Shown here in pieces: positions 62,229-64,000 of a DNA stretch of 64,000 nt (positions are counted from its first letter, which is position 1; every line of letters begins with the position of its first letter). Made by a program: the position numbers and the translations under genes. The stretch lies in contig NZ_JAYSDK010000003.1 in assembly GCF_041914405.1 (NCBI RefSeq), positions 1 to 64,000 on the forward strand, in the 5' to 3' direction. Below the pieces are notes generated by a model that did not search any database, was not told the origin of the DNA, and saw only the letters and a program-made list of their open reading frames with translations. The DNA comes from Zoogloea sp041914405 (GTDB lineage: Bacteria; Pseudomonadota; Gammaproteobacteria; Burkholderiales; Rhodocyclaceae).

Positions 62229-63059
62229 TCACGCCCTTCGGACAGCTCCCTCGACGATGTGCCAGCGCTGAGCCCGTTGGTGCAGCACTGTGGTACTCAA
62301 GAAGGTGCAGAACGGATAGGGCATGTACACGATGGAATCGGGGGTTTCGGCGATGAAGGCCCCCCAATATGAAAAGGATGAATTCGACAGAATGAAGTGC
62401 TTGCAGCTGCAGAGGCCATAAAAATCCAGCAAGGGCTCTTTGGGGTCGCCATGCACGACCTGGAGATTGGGGATGCCATGGAACTCGAACTGGCAGACAT
62501 TGAATTCGTCCGTGAATACCAGTGCCGGCAGTTCTCCGTGGATGCGCCGAATTTCCTTCAGTGCGTTGCGGTAATAGTCCATGCAAGCTACGCCGTGATG
62601 CCCATACTCGTGCCGGCGGACATGAATGCCGATGGTATTCATGTCGCGTATCTGCTCACCAAGCAGGCTGAGTTCGCTGTTGGGTGGAACTGGAGTCACA
62701 AGGGCGCGGACGAACCCCTCGTTGTCACCCCAGTACGCTTCATTTGACCAGTATCCATCAAGGACGATGTCCTTGTGCTCACGGGCGAGCCCGGCTATGT
62801 AGTCAAGGGCATTGGACGATGCGAGTTCGTTCAGGTTTTCCCGACAATGAAGGGCATTGGGTGGGATTGAGGTTAGGGGAACCGCACGGTTTTGAAGATT
62901 GGGGAACGCCTCGAGTTCGTACTTGAATCCGTAGCTGTAATTCGTATAGCTGTGATTCAGAAAGCGGGCTGGAACGCCGGAACGCTGCTCCACCAGCAAG
63001 CCAAAGGCAGATTGAAACAACTGGTTCCCGAGTCCGCCCTGGATGTTAACGTAAATCAT
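62229..63059 (-). CDS. Alpha-1,2-fucosyltransferase-like protein, GT11 family
   Basis: 276 residues, full length for GT11. Motifs: GGLGNQLFQSAFGLL at the N-terminus, IGIHVRRHEYGHHGVACMDYY (motif I HxRRxDY with E for D), HFILSNSSFSYWGAFIA (motif II). This inverting enzyme transfers L-fucose (or a related 6-deoxyhexose) from GDP-sugar to galactose-type acceptors in LPS or host-like glycans. The gene is more A+T-rich than its neighbours, suggesting acquisition by transfer. Genes making GDP-L-fucose are not in the window. It follows the DegT-like gene by 46 bases. Confidence 0.93.
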   Translation of the reverse strand: MIYVNIQGGLGNQLFQSAFGLLVEQRSGVPARFLNHSYTNYSYGFKYELEAFPNLQNRAVPLTSIPPNALHCRENLNELASSNALDYIAGLAREHKDIVLDGYWSNEAYWGDNEGFVRALVTPVPPNSELSLLGEQIRDMNTIGIHVRRHEYGHHGVACMDYYRNALKEIRRIHGELPALVFTDEFNVCQFEFHGIPNLQVVHGDPKEPLLDFYGLCSCKHFILSNSSFSYWGAFIAETPDSIVYMPYPFCTFLSTTVLHQRAQRWHIVEGAVRRA

Positions 63060-63105
63060 AAGATGTCCTTTCTTGCATGTTGTTCCGATTGCCAGACGTC
63101 AGACC

Positions 63106-64000
63106 CTAACTGAAAAGCCGGGCCAGTTCGTCAATTGCGTCGGGAATGGGGTAATGGTGATTGCCGACGAATAGCCCGTTCCCGTCAATATATTCGGCAT
63201 TGCCGAGTTCTCCTTGCACCTCGGCATCGAAGAAGCGCATGACCTCATTCTTGGTGAAATTGCCGGCGACGATGGGGCGGCATTCAAAGCCGATGCCTGT
63301 CAACTGGGCAATCAATTGTTCCCGGGTCAGGCCTGATCCGGGCCGGATGACCAGGCTGAATCCGAACCAGCTGCTTTGCCCGGTTTCGCGCTGGATCAGC
63401 AGATGGGGGTGGTCGGCCAGCGCCTGTTGCAGCAGGGCACCGTTGCGCCGGCGTTCGGCAATCAGGGCGGGAAGTTTGCGGACCTGCTCGACACCGATGG
63501 CGCCTGACAACTCCAGCGGCCGGACGTTGTAGCCCGGTAGTACGAAGCGGAAGGATTCCTTGAAGGGGTCGTCGCTCTTTTCACCGCAGACGTGATTGAA
63601 CTTGGGCAGGTTGCGGGTCCACCCGTGGGCCCGCAGCGCAAGCAGGATATGGTGCAGTTCCTCGTCGTCGGTGACGACCACGCCCCCTTCCATGGTGGAA
63701 ATATGGTGGGAGAAGAACGAGCTGAAGCTGCCCATGGCGCCGAAAGTCCCGGCTTTTCGCCCGCCGAATTCGGCACCCATCGATTCGCAATTGTCCTCGA
63801 TGAGGATAATGTCGCGGCCGGCTATCAGCTCGTGGATCGTGTCGAAATCGTTCGGATTGCCGAGCAGATTGACTGCCATGATCAGGCGCGTCTTGCTGCT
63901 GATTGCGGCGGCCAGCTGTTCGAGGTCGTAATTGAGCGTATGCAGGTCGATATCGACGAAACGCAGTTTGAGCCCGTATTGGTGGAGCGGGTAATAAGTC
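63106..64000 (-). CDS. DegT-family sugar dehydratase-like enzyme with His for the PLP lysine (partial at right edge)
   Basis: 298 residues are visible and the 5' end is beyond the window. The frame is open to the edge (YYPLHQYGLKLRFVDIDLHT upstream of the first Met). AVNLLGNPNDFDTIHELI and IILIEDNCESMGAEFGGRKAGTFG are DegT-like. The active-site stretch is FFSHHISTMEGGVVVTDD, where HH stands at the place of the Schiff-base Lys. That substitution defines the ColD/RfbH type 3-dehydratases that make 3,6-dideoxyhexoses (colitose, abequose pathway) instead of aminotransferases. PGYNVRPLELSGAIGVEQVRKLP completes the match. NDP-sugar specificity is unknown. Confidence 0.86.
   Translation of the reverse strand, partial: TYYPLHQYGLKLRFVDIDLHTLNYDLEQLAAAISSKTRLIMAVNLLGNPNDFDTIHELIAGRDIILIEDNCESMGAEFGGRKAGTFGAMGSFSSFFSHHISTMEGGVVVTDDEELHHILLALRAHGWTRNLPKFNHVCGEKSDDPFKESFRFVLPGYNVRPLELSGAIGVEQVRKLPALIAERRRNGALLQQALADHPHLLIQRETGQSSWFGFSLVIRPGSGLTREQLIAQLTGIGFECRPIVAGNFTKNEVMRFFDAEVQGELGNAEYIDGNGLFVGNHHYPIPDAIDELARLFS

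Overview
This window is high-G+C chromosomal DNA of a flagellated Gram-negative bacterium. The gene families and operon layouts (pcm-like/rhodanese/tolC, tkt-gap-pgk, yggX, polar-type fliC-flaG-fliD-fliS-fliT, an exosortase-A-type O-glycosylation ligase) point to a betaproteobacterium, most likely Rhodocyclales (Azospira/Dechloromonas/Azoarcus relatives). That placement is inference, because no rRNA gene is present. I see no rRNA, tRNA, CRISPR array, transposase or phage gene.

Layout. 1-2.6 kb: the start of thiC (minus) behind a TPP riboswitch with a visible Shine-Dalgarno-sequestering hairpin, then an exported alpha-carbonic anhydrase. 2.6-8.2 kb (minus): a polysaccharide/O-glycan ligase, a flippase and a large hybrid histidine kinase. 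8.5-9.7 kb: an MFS permease. 9.7-14.2 kb (minus): a six-gene, translationally coupled operon encoding a thermostable-hemolysin-family protein, an acyl-adenylating enzyme, a heme-oxygenase-like putative di-iron oxidase, an SDR reductase, an exported TPR protein and a 46-residue microprotein. This is the best candidate in the window for an undescribed pathway. 14.4-19.1 kb: a PstS-like periplasmic protein and an outer-membrane barrel, divergent from an NtrB/NtrC-type two-component pair.

19.2-28.2 kb (plus): a TetR regulator with a striking operator, an RND efflux pump, a methyltransferase/rhodanese/TolC operon and ubiD. 28.2-33.2 kb (minus): an amine-oxidase-like flavoprotein with an unknown partner, alkB coupled to an Fe-S oxidoreductase, and a diguanylate cyclase. 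33.4-43.1 kb: central carbon genes (pgk, gap, tkt, phosphoribulokinase, inositol-phosphatase family) surrounding a lipoprotein/MORN-repeat pair. Phosphoribulokinase suggests a Calvin cycle, but no RuBisCO is in the window. 43.2-48.9 kb (plus): rsmE, polyphosphate:AMP phosphotransferase, argA, a PAS-GGDEF protein and yggX.

48.9-54.3 kb (minus): late flagellar genes (FlhB-like C-terminal protein, fliK, fliT, fliS, fliD, flaG, fliC), with recognisable sigma-54 and sigma-28 promoters. 54.4-64 kb (minus): a glycosylation island next to fliC. It holds a 1485-residue multi-domain glycosyltransferase, a CDP-glycerol-transferase-like protein, a fused acetyltransferase/ketoisomerase (WxcM/FdtD type), two DegT-family enzymes (one with His in place of the PLP lysine) and a GT11 fucosyltransferase. 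A 3' gene remnant at the A+T-richer edge marks a recombination boundary. Together these genes look able to make and attach an acetamido-dideoxyhexose-containing glycan, plausibly to flagellin or to LPS.
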